Origin: JAEXOD01 sp963667875
GTDB lineage: Bacteria > Bacteroidota > Ignavibacteria > Ignavibacteriales > Melioribacteraceae
Direction of reading: 5' to 3'
Length of the DNA: 64,000 nucleotides
Assembly: GCA_963667875.2 (NCBI GenBank)
Contig: CAXXGC010000002.1
Location: forward strand, 496,001 to 560,000
The first letter of the stretch is position 1. Each line of letters opens with the position of its first letter. The notes beneath the pieces are model-generated. The model did no database searches. It was not told where the DNA came from and saw nothing but the letters and a program-made list of their open reading frames with translations. Both the position numbers and the translations under genes were made by a program. Of this stretch, positions 20,551 through 30,115 are shown in pieces.

Positions 20551-20913
20551 CTACTTTCCAAAAAATAATTTGGTTGCATAAAAAACCAAAAAAACAGCAA
20601 ATATTTTTTTAATTACATTTTCAGGCAATGAAACAGCAAACTTTGAAGAAAAATAACTTCCCACTAAAAATGCAATTGCCATTATTATAACGGCCTTAAT
20701 ATTAACAAATCCTTTATTGTAATAATTTAACACTGCCAAAATTCCAACCGGTGGTAAAAGAAGGCCTAGTGATGTACCTTGAGCTGCCTGCTGGCTATAT
20801 CCCAAAATCATTACAAGTGCAGGGATTATAATAATTCCCCCGCCAATTCCCAAAATCCCACTCATAGCTCCGGCTAAAACACCTATTAGCAAAAGGATAA
20901 CTATTTCCTGCAT
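20551..20913 (-). CDS. Half-length TauE/SafE-family permease
   Basis: 120 aa with about four membrane segments. The N-terminal GVLAGAMSGILGIGGGIIII is the hallmark of the TauE/SafE (DUF81) family of putative sulfite/organosulfur anion exporters. Full-length members are about 250 aa and hold two such halves; this protein has only one repeat, so it would have to assemble as a dimer or with another half. The frame is intact and begins at a clear ATG, so it does not look like a simple truncation. It lies 16 bp downstream of the phospholipase-like gene on the same strand and may be co-transcribed with it. Substrate not predictable. Confidence 0.8.
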   Translation of the reverse strand: MQEIVILLLIGVLAGAMSGILGIGGGIIIIPALVMILGYSQQAAQGTSLGLLLPPVGILAVLNYYNKGFVNIKAVIIMAIAFLVGSYFSSKFAVSLPENVIKKIFAVFLVFYATKLFFGK

Positions 20914-20929
20914 TTATTCCTCAAGATTA

Positions 20930-22039
20930 CTACTTTAACAATAACATTTTACAGTTTTGTCTAATTCCATTAGCTTCAATTTGATATATATATACCCCGC
21001 TTGAAAGATTACTTGGAGTATGATATGTTATAGCCTGAATACCGCTATTTTTAAAGCCGGCTTCTTCACTATATACTTTATTACCTATACAATCATAAAC
21101 ACTAAAGGAAACATTACCTTCTTTAGGCATATAATAATTTATTACCGTACTCCCGTTAAATGGATTAGGATAATTTTGATACACTTTAAAACTGTTTGGA
21201 TTATTTACAATTTCATCTTCAACATTTGTAGGCGTAGGACTGCCTGATTCTAACCAAGCTGTATAAATTAATGAGGCAAGACCTAATGATGATTTTGAAA
21301 TCATTTTAATTGTAAAATTTTTAGTCAACGACCATAATTTTGTATAATAATTATTGTTATACGATCCGGCATAACTTTTTGCCTCTAAATCCGCACTTAA
21401 TAACGAATCCACATAAGGGTAACTTGTATATAGATAATTAAAAACATAATTTTTTACATTTTCAATTTTTTGCGCTTTGGTATATGAATAAACTATTTCG
21501 GTTTTGTATCTGTCAATCATTTTAGATTCGTATCTTGAATGAATTCCTGTTTGATTTGTAAGCTGGCCGTTATAGTTTTCGGTGATATGCATTGGCATTG
21601 CCGCATCACCAATATAATGACCTAAATCAGCAGCATACAGCACTGCTTTATCCCAATTATGATGTACAAAAGCAGATTTTAAAGAATCATACGATGCTAA
21701 AACAGCCCAAGGTAAAATCCCAATATCATAAACAAAACTTGAGCCATAAATTTGTATTAACGAATCCATGTTTTGTGAGATATAACCGCTGGAAATAAAT
21801 TGGGGATAACTATCAATATCTATATAATGTTTTGGAGCTTCAGTAGGATCATCCCCTTTTCTGGCATCTGCATCACTTGCATGTTCAGCAAGCATGGTTT
21901 GCCATGAAAATAGATAATTTGCTTGAGGTGGAAACGAATAAACTGAATTGTTATTAATTATTTGGTGACCATCACCACCCCAGCCGATAAATAAAAACGA
22001 AAGGAGGATTAAAACTGCTGCTGACTGAAATTTACGCAT
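20930..22039 (-). CDS. Secreted zinc-dependent phospholipase C/S1-P1-nuclease-like enzyme, T9SS sorted
   Basis: 369 aa. A signal peptide (about 1-19) would leave Trp20 at the mature N terminus, as in zinc phospholipases C and S1/P1 nucleases, where that residue binds zinc. Other likely zinc ligands follow the family spacing: His25 (WGGDGH), Asp56, His71, His141, Asp145, His151 (HYIGDAAMPMH), His167 and Glu171 (HSRYE). The final 80 residues are a type IX sorting domain (VYQNYPNPFNGSTVINYYMP, ending in KMLLLK). Family members hydrolyse phospholipids or single-stranded nucleic acid; the choice cannot be made by eye. Secretion to the cell surface or outside through T9SS is inferred from the C terminus. 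Confidence 0.85.
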   Translation of the reverse strand: MRKFQSAAVLILLSFLFIGWGGDGHQIINNNSVYSFPPQANYLFSWQTMLAEHASDADARKGDDPTEAPKHYIDIDSYPQFISSGYISQNMDSLIQIYGSSFVYDIGILPWAVLASYDSLKSAFVHHNWDKAVLYAADLGHYIGDAAMPMHITENYNGQLTNQTGIHSRYESKMIDRYKTEIVYSYTKAQKIENVKNYVFNYLYTSYPYVDSLLSADLEAKSYAGSYNNNYYTKLWSLTKNFTIKMISKSSLGLASLIYTAWLESGSPTPTNVEDEIVNNPNSFKVYQNYPNPFNGSTVINYYMPKEGNVSFSVYDCIGNKVYSEEAGFKNSGIQAITYHTPSNLSSGVYIYQIEANGIRQNCKMLLLK

Positions 22040-22188
22040 TTTGACAACTTTATTATTATATAAACTTAATAATAAGATAAATTACACACTATTTCAACTC
22101 AAAAAACAATTATAAATTATGAATGGTGAATTATAAATTAAAACATTAAAAAATAATGGCTAATATAATTACCGGAAGCAATTCACAA

Positions 22189-24582
22189 TTATTTTACTAA
22201 CAACATTTTTTTAGTTTGTACAAAAGTTTTATTAGTCACATTATCTCTCGCCTTAATTTGATAAAAATAAATACCCGAGGCTAAACCATTGTTTATTTTA
22301 CCTGCATCAAACAGATATGAATAATAACCCGATTCTTTTTGTTCGTTTAATAATGTTGTTATAAACTCGCCCGTAATACTGTAAAGAGTTAGTTCTACAT
22401 TAGCATTATTAGGTAATTGATATTCTATTTTGGTTGACGGATTAAATGAATTTGGATAATTTTGCTTTAGTTCATAGTTATCGGGTTTATTAATCTCTAT
22501 CTCTGCTTCAGGACTGTAGGTATAATTGCCATCATTATCAACAATTTTTATTCTATAAAAATAAATACCGGAATTTATATTTTCATCATTAAATGTATAA
22601 TTTTTGTATGAATTGCTATTACCAAACCCTTGAACAAATCCAATTTTAATCCAACATCTTTCCCCGTTTTGCAATATTGAGTTATTTGACGTTTTTTCTA
22701 TTTCAAAGCCACAAACATTTATTTCGGCAGCTGTTTGCCAAAAAAGTGAAACAGAATTGTTTTTTGATTTTACTTCCAAAGATACTAATTCCACAGGCAG
22801 AGGAGATTCGACATATGGATTATTTATCGAAGTACCAACATTATAAGTTTCGTATGCTGATTGATAGTTATACTCAATTGCATGAACAATATATTGGGTT
22901 TCGGAAAGAAGATTTGAAACAGTAACCGATGTACCGGTTCCTTTATAAACACAATACCATCCAGAACTACCTATTTGTGTACCGCTGTTAAACGAGTTAT
23001 TTGCCGTATAAAGTGTATAATTTTCAGGGGCCGCCGAACCTGAATTTCCCTGTTTCATAAACACAGCAACGTAGTCACCATTTCCCCTTTCCCAATTAAC
23101 CTGCATTTGATTTGTAGCAATATTGCTGAAGGTTACAGAAGCAGCCTGTTTTGTTGGTGATTCAAGTGAATAACTGCTTACAACTTGGAAACTGCCACTC
23201 CAAACGCCAAAAATTGTAGAAGTAATACTATTCCGTGTAATTGACGGATAACTGGATTGTCCCGGCAAAATTTTAAATCGAACAACTTTTTTTTCATTGT
23301 TTAACAAATATCCCGAGTGTACTGCTGTAACCGAACAATACGAGTCATCAGTGTAATAAGGATTATCTCCCCAAATGCTGCCGGTAGTTGAACCTGTTAC
23401 AGTAAATTCATAGTCTATATTATTATTTCCCCTATAAATTACTAACGAAATCGGGGAATTATTAATTGTGTTTTTTGTTGTTGTTTGTGTATTCGGATTG
23501 TTTGATGCAGAGGAAGTAAGATATTTTTCACTCCCTGAAATACCGTTGTATTCAATTACATTTGCTATATACGAAGTTGCAGAGTTCAGACCTGTAATAG
23601 TAACACTTGATCCGGTGCCATTATAAACACAATACCAGCCGGTTGAACCAATTTGAGTTCCTGAAATAAAACTTGCATTCGCGGTGTAAGTAGTATTATC
23701 ATTAGGAGTTGCATTACCTGTGTTGCCTTGTTTCAAAAATACTATACGCTTTGAACCATTTCCGTTTGTCCAATTAATAGTCATTTGTCTTGGTTCAATT
23801 GCAGCGAAAATAATAGCACTTGCCTGAGTAGTTGGAGCTGTATATGTTCCTGCTGTTTGAACTTTTGGATTATCTATGGAAGTATTTGTATTATATGTTT
23901 CATAAGTTGTTTGGTAGTTATATTCAATTACATGAATAATATAGTCCAATGATGATTGAAGATTAGTAACAATAACCGAAGATCCGGTTCCTGCATATAC
24001 ACAATACCAGCCCGTTAATCCTATTTGAGAACCGCCGCTAAAAGAATTGTTTGCAGTATACGTGGTATAATTATTTGGCAATGCAGTACCAGTATTTCCC
24101 TGTTTAACAAACACAGCACAATATTCCCCGACGCCTCTTGTCCAATTTATTTGCATTTGCGTAGCTTGAATATCACTAAAATTGACATTGGACGCCTGAG
24201 TAGCCGGTGTTTCAAGCAAACGACTGCTGACAACTTGATAACTTCCGGAATAAGCACCCCAGCTTGTCGAAGTAATACCGTTAGCAGTTGAAGAAACATA
24301 ACTATCTTGTCCGGGCAATATTTTGTACTTTACTATTTTTTTCTCTCCGTTTGTCAAATATCCCGCATGAATTGCTGTAGTTGCGCAATGCGAGTCATCA
24401 GTATAATAAGGATTTGTACCCCAAACACCTCCACTAATTGAACCGGTCACCGTATATTCAAAATCAGAATAATTATTTCCTCTTTTGCTTGTTAAATTTC
24501 CCGGATCGGACAATATTTGAGCAGAAATATTTGTGGAAATTAATATTATAAAAGAACTTATTGTCAGCCAAAATAATTTCAT
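22189..24582 (-). CDS. Secreted LCCL/FN3 mosaic protein with T9SS sorting domain
   Basis: 797 aa from ATG 24582 (an ATG at 24600 gives 803 aa; the nearer one starts the signal peptide MKLFWLTISSFIILISTNIS). The body is an alternation of two duplicated modules. LCCL-like modules occur at about 35-125 and 385-475 (VWGTNPYYTDDSHCATTAIH, a later PGQ-SY, NGITS and W/Y-SGS). FN3-like modules occur at about 130-245, 250-365 and 475-590, each with QM-x-(I/V)NW, KQGN-(T/S)G and GWYCVY. A pre-C-terminal module follows (PVELVSLEVKSK, then WQTAAEINVCGFEIEK), then the sorting domain (YELKQNYPNSFNPSTKIEYQ; note S for P). No enzyme motif is seen; a surface binding role is inferred. Confidence 0.75.
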   Translation of the reverse strand: MKLFWLTISSFIILISTNISAQILSDPGNLTSKRGNNYSDFEYTVTGSISGGVWGTNPYYTDDSHCATTAIHAGYLTNGEKKIVKYKILPGQDSYVSSTANGITSTSWGAYSGSYQVVSSRLLETPATQASNVNFSDIQATQMQINWTRGVGEYCAVFVKQGNTGTALPNNYTTYTANNSFSGGSQIGLTGWYCVYAGTGSSVIVTNLQSSLDYIIHVIEYNYQTTYETYNTNTSIDNPKVQTAGTYTAPTTQASAIIFAAIEPRQMTINWTNGNGSKRIVFLKQGNTGNATPNDNTTYTANASFISGTQIGSTGWYCVYNGTGSSVTITGLNSATSYIANVIEYNGISGSEKYLTSSASNNPNTQTTTKNTINNSPISLVIYRGNNNIDYEFTVTGSTTGSIWGDNPYYTDDSYCSVTAVHSGYLLNNEKKVVRFKILPGQSSYPSITRNSITSTIFGVWSGSFQVVSSYSLESPTKQAASVTFSNIATNQMQVNWERGNGDYVAVFMKQGNSGSAAPENYTLYTANNSFNSGTQIGSSGWYCVYKGTGTSVTVSNLLSETQYIVHAIEYNYQSAYETYNVGTSINNPYVESPLPVELVSLEVKSKNNSVSLFWQTAAEINVCGFEIEKTSNNSILQNGERCWIKIGFVQGFGNSNSYKNYTFNDENINSGIYFYRIKIVDNDGNYTYSPEAEIEINKPDNYELKQNYPNSFNPSTKIEYQLPNNANVELTLYSITGEFITTLLNEQKESGYYSYLFDAGKINNGLASGIYFYQIKARDNVTNKTFVQTKKMLLVK

Positions 24583-24679
24583 TTTTACATTCCCCAACAT
24601 TTATGATCAGTTGTTTTATTAATATAAAATAACATTTTTTTATTTCAGAAAAAAATATAATGCCATAAAATCAAAAAAA

Positions 24680-24700
24680 AGGCAGACTAAAAGTCTGCCT
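24680..24700 (-). terminator. Intrinsic terminator of the C25 protease gene
   Basis: On the minus strand AGGCAGACT-TTT-AGTCTGCCT forms a perfect 9-bp stem with a 3-base loop, followed at once by a run of eight T. It begins 24 bp after the stop of the protease gene. Textbook Rho-independent terminator. Confidence 0.92.
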
Positions 24701-24724
24701 CTGCAAAATTTGTTTAATTAAATA

Positions 24725-27700
24725 TTATTTAACTAACATCATTTTTTTGATAGAAGTAAAATTATCAGCTTCAATTCTATAATAATAAACACCGCTTGAA
24801 AGAGCAGAAGCGTTAAAATTATATGAATAATAACCAGCTTCAAAATGCTGATTTACTACTTCCGAAACTAACTGACCCAATGCATTATAAACAAGCAATT
24901 TTACATTAGATGCTGTAGGAATTGCAAATTTAATTGTTGTTGTTGGGTTAAATGGATTAGGATAATTCTGTTCCAACGAATATTGTTGTGGTAAATAACT
25001 TACTTCAACAACCGGTGAAAAATGAGCGGAACCATCAAAATCAATTTGTTTTAGTCTGTATAATACTTTATCGGATTTAACATTAGTTAAATTATCCTGA
25101 TAATTATAACTTGATTTTTCAGCTGTTGTACCTTTTCCGGCAACAAAACCAACTTTTTCCCAATCTTCAGTTACTTTTCTCTGGATTTCATAACCTTGGT
25201 TATTTGTTTCAGTTGCGGTTGTCCAAGCTAATGAAATATAACCATTAGTTAAATTAGCTGTAAATCCGGTTAATTCAACAGGAATTATATTACCAACTAC
25301 CATTGCTACAGGAACAGTAACAACTTGTGCGGCAGGATCGTTGCTTTTAATTTCAACATCCATACCATAAGTACCGTTTTGCAAACCATCGGTTTGGAAT
25401 TTTAATTGTACTAATGAAGAATTTCCATTATATAATGTACCAGCTGCAGTTCCATTCATAAACAACCAGTCAGGTTCAGCCATAAATTGTACTGCTAAAT
25501 TATCTTTTAAGTAAGCAGCATCTTTTACAACTTGTAAACCGTCTGTACCGTCCATGTTTTCAATACCAACTGTACATTGGTTAACAGTACCGGTCATGCT
25601 TTTATAATATATAACAATTTTTCCATTTGAATTTAAAACAACCTGGAAAGTAAATGTACCTGTAGCAGATGAACCATATCTTGCCCAATCAGTAAATTGA
25701 ACAATATATTTATTTCCGTCTTGTTTGTAATATACTTTACTTGTTGCTTTTCCTTCCAAATCGTCCCAAATAGGAGCAATAAATCCGTTTGGTGTACCTG
25801 ATGTTGGGATAGTTGTGTTTGAGAAAGATGTTTCGCCAAGTGCACCAACAGTTATATAACCATCGGAATGCAAATAAATTTGTGTATTTAAAGAACCATA
25901 AAATTTAAAGTTAAAGCCTAAATTCAATGGTCCTACATATCCTTCGTCTAATGCAGAATATGTACCTGAAGCTGTCCAACTTGAAACAAGTGTACCGGTT
26001 GTAGAAATATCATTCCATACAAATGCCGGTCCGCCCGGTGCATCGCTGTCAATCCATTTGTAACCATAGTTATCCGGTCCGCCGTTTCCTTTAATTGACT
26101 GACCAAATGCTGTTCCAAATTTTGCAGCAAATTCTTTATTCATATGTTCAGTTTCGGTTGTATTTGCTACAGGAATCAACATTGTAGAAACTGTTGCGCT
26201 GTTTGGGAATGTATTATTTTTTAATTCAATTGTGTAATCTAAAGTTGAATTATTTGCACTTACATTTTTTACTTGAATAGTATCATAAACAACTACATCA
26301 GGCTGTAATTGTAGTGAAAGTGATGCAGGAGTAACCAATAATAAAGGTGCTCCGTAAGTTGGCAAACTTACAACATTGGAAATTGGGGAAGTATTTACCC
26401 ATAAATCTCTTGCTTTTACTGCAAAATAATAAGTTGTGTTAAAGTTTAAGTTTGTTACAACATACGATTTTGCTGCACCTGCAGGATCCGAATTTCCGGA
26501 ATAAATAATTTGGGTTGCGTTGTTAAAATCGTTATCGTTTGCAATTTGAGTTGTTGAATAACGAATATCATAACTCATGATTCCGCCAAAAGTAGAATCG
26601 AATGGAGCTGTCCAATTTAATTTCACTGAATTTGAAGTTGGAGTATCAACTGTTAAATTAGTTATTGCCTGTGGAGGTGTTGTATCCGGCAAAATTTGAC
26701 GTTTTGTAGGTAATGAAGGATCACCCATCAAATTGTACATTTCAAGGTAACGTTTCATGGTTGCTGTTAACGAACCAAAATGGTTAACTAAATATACTTT
26801 ACCTTTATCCATCATTGGAGTAACTTTTGTTAAATCATCAACAAACATTGCTTTAATAAGATTTTTTTCAAGTATATCATCTTCATCCCAGTACGAGTTT
26901 ACGGAAGAACCATAAAAACTTGCTGCACCGTGTGATGCACGCAACCATGTTTCACCAAAACATTCTGCTGTTGAATATGAACCTGTTACGCATGCAAAGG
27001 AATAAACATAAGGATAACTTGTTGCATTTGTTAACGCACGTACTTGTGTTTGATTTACTACCGGACCATCAGCCCAATAGGTTTCTGCGCCGTGTCCTGA
27101 ATATATTGCAAATTGTCTTCCTGCATTTATTGCATCAAGTACTTGTTGTGTGGTTGCACTATAAGTAACAGTATATAATTTTTGATTTGTATAATTATTT
27201 GGAGCAAAATATGTATTAATTACATATTCATGTGTAGCTTCAGTTATTGAAGAATTGTCTGTTGAAGCCATAAAAACATTATTTTTAGGAATTGAACCAA
27301 TTGAATTGGTCATAAAGATTGTTTTGTCAATCATATTTTGCAATTCTGTTGTGCTTGTTGCCGAAAATCTTCCTACAAAAGCATCAGCAAAATGATCTGT
27401 TCCTGCTAATAAACCATAATTTAAGTCTGTATCAGGTGTACCTTCGCCCGTACCTACCCAGCAAGGAATTTTTGCTACGTCGCCAACTAATAAAATATAT
27501 TCAGGTTTTAAGTTAGGATCATTATAACGGTTTTGAATAAAAGCTTTAATTGCTGTTGTTGAAGTACCTGTTACAGCTGTTGTAAATAAAGCTACATTAT
27601 AACCACCAGCCATTTTATAACTAACAAACTGAGCTAATGTTGCTTCATATTCAGGAGCTGTAATAATTAAGTAATTCATTCCTTTTACTGATGTGGCTGG

Positions 27701-28342
27701 CTCGTAAGCACTAAATATCTCTTTTAAATAATCATTATATGATTGAGATAAGTTATTATTTTCACTTACATAACCGGAAAGATTGATTGTAAATTTACCA
27801 CTTGTAACAGATTTTAAAACATTTCTTGAAGGATTGTAATTAAAAGGATTAATGGTTACCATTACACCTTTAACGCCACCAATAATAAAAGGTTCTGATA
27901 TTTTTATTACTTGTTGGTCTTCACTACCTTCTGTTAAATAATAAGCTTTATTATAATTAAAAGGTCTTTTTGAAATTGGATTAGATTTTGACCAAGGTGC
28001 TTGAAATGGAAATACTTTTTTATCCAAACTTTGCTGTGCATAATTGATATCATTAACTGTATATGATATCTCACTGCTAGTAGCATTATCAGGAATAACT
28101 AGGTTAATTGTTATTTGTGGAAGTTCAGGTAAACCGGCTTCAGCAATAACACCGTATCCATCAATTGTTAATCTTGAAAACTGTTCACCCTCTTTTGTTA
28201 CGCTTGTAAAATTATAAGCAGGCAATCGGTATTCAATTGTGTAATTATTCCCATTAAAGTTAACTTTTACTCCGGCTGGTTCATTTGCAGCCGAAATATT
28301 TATTGCTAACAGTAATGTAAATAGTAAAAGAAGTCTTTTCAT
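24725..28342 (-). CDS. Gingipain-like C25 cysteine protease with T9SS sorting domain
   Basis: 1205 aa from ATG 28342, preceded by GAGG; the upstream frame to 28396 lacks a signal peptide so the internal ATG is preferred. Signal peptide (about 1-19), a propeptide with the C25 N-terminal fold (about 20-220), then the caspase-like domain opening with NYLIITAPEYEATLAQFVSY and LLVGDVAKIP. The catalytic dyad is about His415 (AIYSGHGAETYW) and Cys449 (SFACVTGSYS). After it come an FN3 domain (from about 570), a beta-rich region and PVELTGFTANLTNG. It ends in a sorting domain (YSLEQNYPNPFNPTTTIKFA...KMMLVK). Secreted endopeptidase, probably surface bound. The gene has its own terminator and a likely promoter at 28433-28465. 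Confidence 0.92.
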   Translation of the reverse strand: MKRLLLLFTLLLAINISAANEPAGVKVNFNGNNYTIEYRLPAYNFTSVTKEGEQFSRLTIDGYGVIAEAGLPELPQITINLVIPDNATSSEISYTVNDINYAQQSLDKKVFPFQAPWSKSNPISKRPFNYNKAYYLTEGSEDQQVIKISEPFIIGGVKGVMVTINPFNYNPSRNVLKSVTSGKFTINLSGYVSENNNLSQSYNDYLKEIFSAYEPATSVKGMNYLIITAPEYEATLAQFVSYKMAGGYNVALFTTAVTGTSTTAIKAFIQNRYNDPNLKPEYILLVGDVAKIPCWVGTGEGTPDTDLNYGLLAGTDHFADAFVGRFSATSTTELQNMIDKTIFMTNSIGSIPKNNVFMASTDNSSITEATHEYVINTYFAPNNYTNQKLYTVTYSATTQQVLDAINAGRQFAIYSGHGAETYWADGPVVNQTQVRALTNATSYPYVYSFACVTGSYSTAECFGETWLRASHGAASFYGSSVNSYWDEDDILEKNLIKAMFVDDLTKVTPMMDKGKVYLVNHFGSLTATMKRYLEMYNLMGDPSLPTKRQILPDTTPPQAITNLTVDTPTSNSVKLNWTAPFDSTFGGIMSYDIRYSTTQIANDNDFNNATQIIYSGNSDPAGAAKSYVVTNLNFNTTYYFAVKARDLWVNTSPISNVVSLPTYGAPLLLVTPASLSLQLQPDVVVYDTIQVKNVSANNSTLDYTIELKNNTFPNSATVSTMLIPVANTTETEHMNKEFAAKFGTAFGQSIKGNGGPDNYGYKWIDSDAPGGPAFVWNDISTTGTLVSSWTASGTYSALDEGYVGPLNLGFNFKFYGSLNTQIYLHSDGYITVGALGETSFSNTTIPTSGTPNGFIAPIWDDLEGKATSKVYYKQDGNKYIVQFTDWARYGSSATGTFTFQVVLNSNGKIVIYYKSMTGTVNQCTVGIENMDGTDGLQVVKDAAYLKDNLAVQFMAEPDWLFMNGTAAGTLYNGNSSLVQLKFQTDGLQNGTYGMDVEIKSNDPAAQVVTVPVAMVVGNIIPVELTGFTANLTNGYISLAWTTATETNNQGYEIQRKVTEDWEKVGFVAGKGTTAEKSSYNYQDNLTNVKSDKVLYRLKQIDFDGSAHFSPVVEVSYLPQQYSLEQNYPNPFNPTTTIKFAIPTASNVKLLVYNALGQLVSEVVNQHFEAGYYSYNFNASALSSGVYYYRIEADNFTSIKKMMLVK

Positions 28343-28432
28343 TAAAACCTCATGAAAAATGAAATAAAAATAACTATTAAAAATTAATTTAACCAATTGG
28401 AATTAAAAAAGATAATTACGTCCATTGGGATA

Positions 28433-28465
28433 CAAAAAGTAAATATTTCTGGAACTTAAATCAAA
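28433..28465 (-). promoter_or_regulatory. Candidate Bacteroidota-type promoter for the C25 protease
   Basis: On the minus strand TTTG (28465-28462) is followed after 20 bp by TACTTTTTG (28441-28433), close to the Bacteroidota consensus TTTG-N19-TAnnTTTG with one extra T. This would give a leader of roughly 80 nt. Match by eye only. Confidence 0.35.
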
Positions 28466-28527
28466 TTATTTTTAATTTTTGGTTCGGATTTTAATGCATT
28501 ATTTTGCATTTATTTAAATATTCTATC

Positions 28528-28551
28528 AAATTGTGATCTATATCACAATTT
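28528..28551. promoter_or_regulatory. CRP/FNR-family operator-like palindrome
   Basis: Arms AAATTGTGAT and ATCACAATTT are perfectly complementary over 10 bp around CTAT. It contains TGTGA-N6-TCACA, the core recognised by CRP-type regulators. It sits between the divergent C25 protease and the serine hydrolase, about 186 bp upstream of one start codon and 141 bp upstream of the other, so it could control either. Confidence 0.65.
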
Positions 28552-28631
28552 AATTCAAAAAATATTTTACTCTTTAAAATAGATAAGAATTATTTTTTTT
28601 TAATTTTATTATAATTTTATATTTAAATGTT

Positions 28632-28659
28632 TTGTCGTTTTACAGAATTGTCTTATATA
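28632..28659 (+). promoter_or_regulatory. Candidate sigma-70-like promoter for the serine hydrolase
   Basis: TTGTCG (28632-28637), 16-bp spacer, TATATA (28654-28659), giving a leader of about 25 nt before ATG 28692. Weak spacer length; low certainty. Confidence 0.3.
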
Positions 28660-28691
28660 CACAAATTAAATTTTTGTTTTTAGGTGGATTG

Positions 28692-29744
28692 ATGAAAAAG
28701 TACTTATTGTTTTTTGTGTTTTGTTCCGGACTTATATTTGGCCAGGTTAAGTTTTCTGTTCCCGAAATGGATAGTCTTATTATGCCTCTTGTTTCCGATA
28801 CTACGTTTAATGGATGTATTTTAGTTGGTGATACCCAAAGTGTTTTATTTAAAAAAGCGTATGGTTATGCTAACTTTGAACTGAGTGTGCCAAATAGTAC
28901 CGAATATGTTTTTAATGTTGCATCAATAACTAAACAATTTACTGGTGCCGGTATTTTATTGTTAAACCTTCAAAATAAATTAAGTATTAACGACACCCTT
29001 TACAAATATTTGCCTAACTTTCCAAATGCAAAAAAAATTACTATCGAAAATCTGCTTACTCATCGTTCAGGTATTCCAACTTATAACGATTTTCCAAGTT
29101 ACGAGTTGTTTAAACTTAAACATGCCAATTTACAGGAAGTTATTGATTGGATAAAAAAAGACGCGATATTTGGCGAACCTGACGATAAATTTGTTTATTC
29201 AAATTCCAATTACGCTATTTTAGCTTATATAATCGAAAAAGTTTCAAAACAAAGTTACCCTGAATTTATTAGGGAAAACTTTTTTATTCCGGCACAAATG
29301 AACAATACCGGAAATTTTTCCAGAACTGAAATAGTAAAAGGCCGTGTTAGTAATTACGAAAAAACCTCCAAAGGATTAACAAATGCGCCATGGTTCGATT
29401 TCGATTTTAAATATGGCAGCGGTTCCCTTCAAACAACTGTTGAAGATATGTATAAGTGGTTTTGCGCCTTAAATAAAGGCCTTATTTATGATTCCACATT
29501 TGGACATAAATATTTAACAGGATATAATATTGATAGAGGTTATGCTTACGGTTTAGGCAAAAACAGAGTTGGTTCAACAAAAATTGCGGAACACGAAGGC
29601 GGAATAGCCGGAGTTGCAGCTTATGTTGTTTATACAGTTGATCCCGCTTATTTTATCATGATAGTTTGTAATGTTTCATCACCAAAAACCAGAGAATCGG
29701 AAAAGGAAATTCTAAAATATATTTATAATAAACTTGGACTTTAG
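28692..29744 (+). CDS. Serine beta-lactamase-like hydrolase (class C/PBP-like family)
   Basis: 350 aa from ATG 28692, which has AGGTGG 6 bp upstream; the frame extends to 28632 but the internal ATG begins a signal peptide (MKKYLLFFVFCSGLIFG). The Ser-x-x-Lys motif is Ser78-Ile-Thr-Lys81 (NVASITKQFTGAGILLL), followed by LLTHRSGIPTY, a mark of this family, and the Tyr-Ser-Asn motif at 169-171. A C-terminal HEGGIAGVAAY stands in for the KTG motif (His-Glu-Gly-Gly), as in esterase and D-aminopeptidase-type members. It acts in the periplasm or outside the cell. Function as esterase, peptidase or beta-lactamase cannot be separated; true class C lactamases have KTG, so an esterase/peptidase is likelier. 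Confidence 0.87.
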   Translation: MKKYLLFFVFCSGLIFGQVKFSVPEMDSLIMPLVSDTTFNGCILVGDTQSVLFKKAYGYANFELSVPNSTEYVFNVASITKQFTGAGILLLNLQNKLSINDTLYKYLPNFPNAKKITIENLLTHRSGIPTYNDFPSYELFKLKHANLQEVIDWIKKDAIFGEPDDKFVYSNSNYAILAYIIEKVSKQSYPEFIRENFFIPAQMNNTGNFSRTEIVKGRVSNYEKTSKGLTNAPWFDFDFKYGSGSLQTTVEDMYKWFCALNKGLIYDSTFGHKYLTGYNIDRGYAYGLGKNRVGSTKIAEHEGGIAGVAAYVVYTVDPAYFIMIVCNVSSPKTRESEKEILKYIYNKLGL

Positions 29745-29760
29745 TTTTAGTAATTGGAAA

Positions 29761-29828
29761 TCATTTTATTACGTAATAACGCTTAAAGTCTTACATATCA
29801 GTAGGTCTTGGCACCATTCAAACCGGTT
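29761..29828 (-). repeat. Dispersed repeat, copy B (inverted relative to 20251-20318)
   Basis: Reverse complement of copy A at 59 of 68 positions. It includes the 14-bp perfect palindrome TTATTACGTAATAA at 29766-29779; copy A has one change there. Confidence 0.8.
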
Positions 29829-29933
29829 CCTACCCAAAATAGTTGAGTTGTATAAAAATCATTCTGCTAATAATTAATTCTCTTAAGTTAACACGTTTAC
29901 ATACTGTATATAGGCATTAATATATACCTTGCG

Positions 29934-29950
29934 GCACATCGCTGACGTGC
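29934..29950. repeat. Stem-loop GCACATC-GCT-GACGTGC
   Basis: Six of seven stem positions pair. On the other strand the loop is AGC and the 3' flank is CGCAAGG. Member of the modular hairpin family. Confidence 0.5.
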
Positions 29951-30115
29951 TTTGGAAGTTGGGTTATTTTAGGATTACAAATGTTCGACTTCCACGAAAT
30001 CGGTTTGATAATATGAATGTTTTAATTCTTCCAATTAGTATTATTTATTAAATATCTTGATTTATTTTGAAAAACATCAGCATTCCCAACCGTAATAATT
30101 GTATTTGATTTTATT

